NCBI RefSeq assembly: GCF_001443045.1
Contig: NZ_LKPJ01000028.1
Location: forward strand, 17,019-81,018
Length of the DNA stretch: 64,000 nt
Direction: 5' to 3'
From: Burkholderia ambifaria
Lineage (GTDB): Bacteria; Pseudomonadota; Gammaproteobacteria; Burkholderiales; Burkholderiaceae
Shown: one piece after another, positions 62,113 to 64,000 of the stretch
How positions within the stretch are numbered: position 1 is the first letter of the stretch
Layout: each line of letters opens with the position of its first letter
Notes under the pieces: model-generated
The model's database searches: none
What the model was told of the DNA's origin: nothing
Seen by the model: the letters and a program-made list of their open reading frames with translations, nothing else
Position numbers and translations under genes: made by a program

Positions 62113-63087
62113 ATGTTTTCCAGCTGTTCACCCGCGAAGATCGTGTTTCTTGACCGCGCGACGCTGTCGCCGCAGACCGTGCTGAAGCCGTTCCCGTTTC
62201 CGCACACGCTCCAGACCTTCGAACGGACGGCCCCGCGCGAAGTGGCCGCGCGCATCGGCCACGCGGACATCGTCGTGACCAACAAGGTCCGGCTCGACGC
62301 GGCGATGCTCGACGCCGCGCCGCATATGCGGATGGTCGCGATCGCCGCGACGGGCACCGACATCGTCGATCTCGACGCGTGCGCGGCGCGCGGCATCGTC
62401 GTCAGCAACATTCGCGGGTATGCGGCGCGCACGGTGCCCGAGCACACGTTCGCGCTGATCTTTGCCTTGCGGCGCAGCCTCGTCGCGTATCGCGATGCGG
62501 TGCGCGCAGGACGCTGGCTCGACAGCGGACAGTTCTGCTTCTTCGATCATCCGATCCGCGATCTGGCCGGCTCGACCCTCGGGATCGTCGGCGACGGCGT
62601 GCTCGGTCGGGCCGTGGCCGCCATCGCGCGTGCGCTCGACATGCGCGTGCTGTTCGCCGCGCACGGCGATGCGCGGGGCGGCGACCATGTGCCGCTCGAC
62701 ACGCTGCTGCGCGACAGCGACGTGATCACGCTGCATTGCCCGCTCACGCCGGCGACCCGGAACCTGATCGACGCGGCCGCCTTCACGCGGATGGCACGCC
62801 GGCCGTTGCTGATCAACACGGCGCGCGGCGGGCTGGTAGACGAAAGCGCGCTCGTCGATGCACTGCAGTCGGGGCAGATCGCGGGCGCGGGCTTCGACGT
62901 GGTCACGCAGGAGCCGCTGCCGGCCGCACATCCGTTTCACGCGATCCTGTCGCATCCGGCATTCATCCTGACGCCGCATGTCGCGTGGGCGAGCGACGAG
63001 GCGATGCAGGCGCTGGCCGACCAGCTCGTCGACAACGTCGCGGCGTTTGCGAGCGGCGAACCGCGGCATGTCGTGACGGCCGGTTGA
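62113..63087 (+). CDS. D-2-hydroxyacid dehydrogenase
   Basis: A 324-residue NAD(P)-dependent D-2-hydroxyacid dehydrogenase. LGIVGDGVLGRAV supplies the coenzyme glycine motif (near residue 157); Arg in LLINTARGGLVDE, Glu in VTQEPLP and His in LTPHVAWAS are the catalytic residues. Similar to glycerate/hydroxypyruvate reductase. The ATG at 62113 follows GAGG; the open frame upstream to 61990 covers the operator region. Divergent from the CoA-transferase operon, so it is likely part of the same pathway (2-ketoacid reduction or 2-hydroxyacid oxidation). Confidence 0.87.
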   Translation: MFSSCSPAKIVFLDRATLSPQTVLKPFPFPHTLQTFERTAPREVAARIGHADIVVTNKVRLDAAMLDAAPHMRMVAIAATGTDIVDLDACAARGIVVSNIRGYAARTVPEHTFALIFALRRSLVAYRDAVRAGRWLDSGQFCFFDHPIRDLAGSTLGIVGDGVLGRAVAAIARALDMRVLFAAHGDARGGDHVPLDTLLRDSDVITLHCPLTPATRNLIDAAAFTRMARRPLLINTARGGLVDESALVDALQSGQIAGAGFDVVTQEPLPAAHPFHAILSHPAFILTPHVAWASDEAMQALADQLVDNVAAFASGEPRHVVTAG

Positions 63088-63190
63088 GCGCGGCAGGCGG
63101 CAGTATGCTGCGCCGGCCATCGGCAGCGATGCGCGGGACGTGAGGATGTGAAGACAGGAAGACGCGTTGCGGGCAGGACGCCGCAGCGGA

Positions 63191-63214
63191 ATCGGAGAAT
63201 CGGAGAATCGGAGA
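63191..63214. repeat. Three tandem copies of an 8-bp unit
   Basis: ATCGGAGA repeated three times without interruption, in a 255-bp gene-free stretch that also has repeated AGCGGGA words near 63305-63335. Confidence 0.7.
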
Positions 63215-63342
63215 AGCGGTGGTCAGGCGACGCGCGACCGGAACCGGTGCGCGCGGGTGCGCGATGCGCGCCGCCGGCGCGTGTCGGCCATCGGCCGCGC
63301 GTCGGCGGGAATCAGCGGGAATGCGTCAGCGGGAGGCGAGGC

Positions 63343-63555
63343 TCAGTAAGCGGACATCTCGACGCAAGGATCGACCTTGGACGGCGAGCAGATGACCGAA
63401 TACTTGGCGCTTTCGCGCATCAGCGCTTCGCCTTCGTGCAGCGCGATCTTGATCTCGGGATGACGCTCGTACGCGAGGAATGCGGAGCAGACGACCGCGG
63501 ACATCACGACGAGGGAAAATACAAACTTTTCAAGGGATTGGAAACGTTCGGGCAT
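63343..63555 (-). CDS. Small membrane-anchored hypothetical protein, 70 aa
   Basis: One hydrophobic helix (about 11-28, FVFSLVVMSAVVCSAFLAY), followed by a soluble tail with two cysteines (CSPSKVDPC), which could form a disulfide outside the membrane. The ATG at 63555 follows GAAAGGTCG. No family recognised. Confidence 0.68.
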   Translation of the reverse strand: MPERFQSLEKFVFSLVVMSAVVCSAFLAYERHPEIKIALHEGEALMRESAKYSVICSPSKVDPCVEMSAY

Positions 63556-63959
63556 GGTTCGACCTTTCTTCTAGGCCGTGATTATAGCGCGAATTAAGGG
63601 TTTTCCCTATATGTCGGTCCGCATACCGAGGATGGGGTCGATCGATATCCGGCCGCGTTTGCCCCCTTTTTCTCTGCTCACGCCATCCGTGCCGCCGACG
63701 CGCATGTCGAGCAATCGTGCGGGATTGGCGGATGCCGACGGCTCGACCGCGTCAGGTCGCCCGGCGCAGACCGCACCGATGACGGTGCGGTCGGTGGCGG
63801 CCGCCGACCGCAGCGTGACCCGCACGGCGGCACGCGGGCCGTTGCCGCCATGGTCAGCGGTTCGCCGGTCGCCGGTGTCGGAATAAGGACGGTGCGGCCC
63901 CCGCTCGCCGGGACCGTACTCGGAAGGAAGAAAGCGCGACGAAGCCCGTCGCGCACGCG
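63556..63959. other. 404-bp intergenic region
   Basis: No credible gene on either strand; short frames here lack ribosome sites. It carries the minus-strand terminator at 63934 and must include the promoter of the 70-residue membrane protein near 63570-63620 (AT-richer). Confidence 0.4.
63934..63954 (-). terminator. Rho-independent terminator of the gene entering from the right edge
   Basis: Minus-strand stem GCGCGACG / CGTCGCGC with a GGCTT loop, followed by TTTCTTCC; six bases after the stop at 63960. Confidence 0.75.
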
Positions 63960-64000
63960 TTACTGCGGCGCCGACGCGCCGCTGGCCGCATTGCCCGGCC
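63960..64000 (-). CDS. C-terminal end of an unidentified gene (partial)
   Basis: Only the last codons are visible on the minus strand: an Ala/Ser-rich end reading AGNAASGASAPQ and a TAA stop. The presence of a terminator immediately downstream supports a real gene. Nothing can be said about function. Confidence 0.45.
   Translation of the reverse strand, partial: PGNAASGASAPQ

Noticed and set aside
63191..63340. Short repeats considered as a CRISPR-like or phase-variable array
   Set aside because: Units are only 8 bp, contiguous and three in number, with no spacers or associated genes.

Overview
The window is high-GC (about 65-68%) proteobacterial DNA with dense, short-spaced operons, strong GC3 bias and many LysR/Lrp-type regulators. 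Gene content and order (potFGHI, FisR-type sulfide operon, kgu genes with a PtxS-like regulator, ohr/ohrR, DUF4148 proteins, PGDYG protein) fit a Burkholderia, probably of the B. cepacia complex; the species assignment is inference. No rRNA, tRNA or CRISPR array was seen.

Layout. 1-5.7 kb: the 5' part of a zinc alcohol dehydrogenase divergent from an Lrp-type regulator, an aldehyde dehydrogenase, a nitronate-monooxygenase-like flavoenzyme, an OmpW porin and a DUF1289 protein. 6.0-10.2 kb: a complete putrescine-type ABC importer, potFGHI. 10.2-15.3 kb: a sulfane-sulfur/sulfide detoxification unit made of a persulfide dioxygenase, a DUF442-sulfide:quinone oxidoreductase fusion and a TauE-like exporter, read from a sigma-54-type promoter and divergent from a FisR-like activator that has three cysteines at diagnostic spacing. 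15.4-16.6 kb: a MerR/TipAS regulator gene split by about 0.5 kb of foreign DNA carrying an SRAP gene fragment. 16.7-23.4 kb: a tripartite RND efflux operon with a divergent TetR regulator and a clear palindromic operator between them.

23.5-27.4 kb: a ClC chloride channel, a YeiH-type permease and its divergent LysR regulator. 27.5-33.2 kb: a 2-ketogluconate utilisation cluster (kguE-K-T-D) with a perfect LacI-type palindrome in front and ptxS at the end. 33.2-41.1 kb: mainly housekeeping and small proteins, including a YhfC membrane protease, a PGDYG protein, a Spy-like periplasmic protein, an Lrp regulator, a saccharopine-dehydrogenase-like enzyme, an orphan CydX-like 48-residue protein translationally coupled to a P-loop kinase, CorA, YciI and a YbaK-type deacylase. 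41.3-42.7 kb: a lower-quality accessory patch with a truncated transposase.

42.7-48.8 kb: an SDR lacking the usual catalytic tyrosine, LysR, RidA, the organic-peroxide defence pair ohr/ohrR with matching operators at both genes, two tandem DUF4148 proteins, a GNAT acetyltransferase and a GFA-family protein. 49-55 kb: a second nitronate monooxygenase, two overlapping MFS transporter genes, LysR and a secreted SGNH hydrolase. 55.2-63.1 kb: a catabolic locus (MFS importer, LysR, alpha/beta hydrolase, VOC protein, HMG-CoA-lyase-like enzyme, CaiB-type CoA transferase, divergent D-2-hydroxyacid dehydrogenase). Three copies of a CTTTC-N7-GAAAG element lie in front of its three transcription units; the substrate is unknown. 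The window ends in the last codons of a minus-strand gene.
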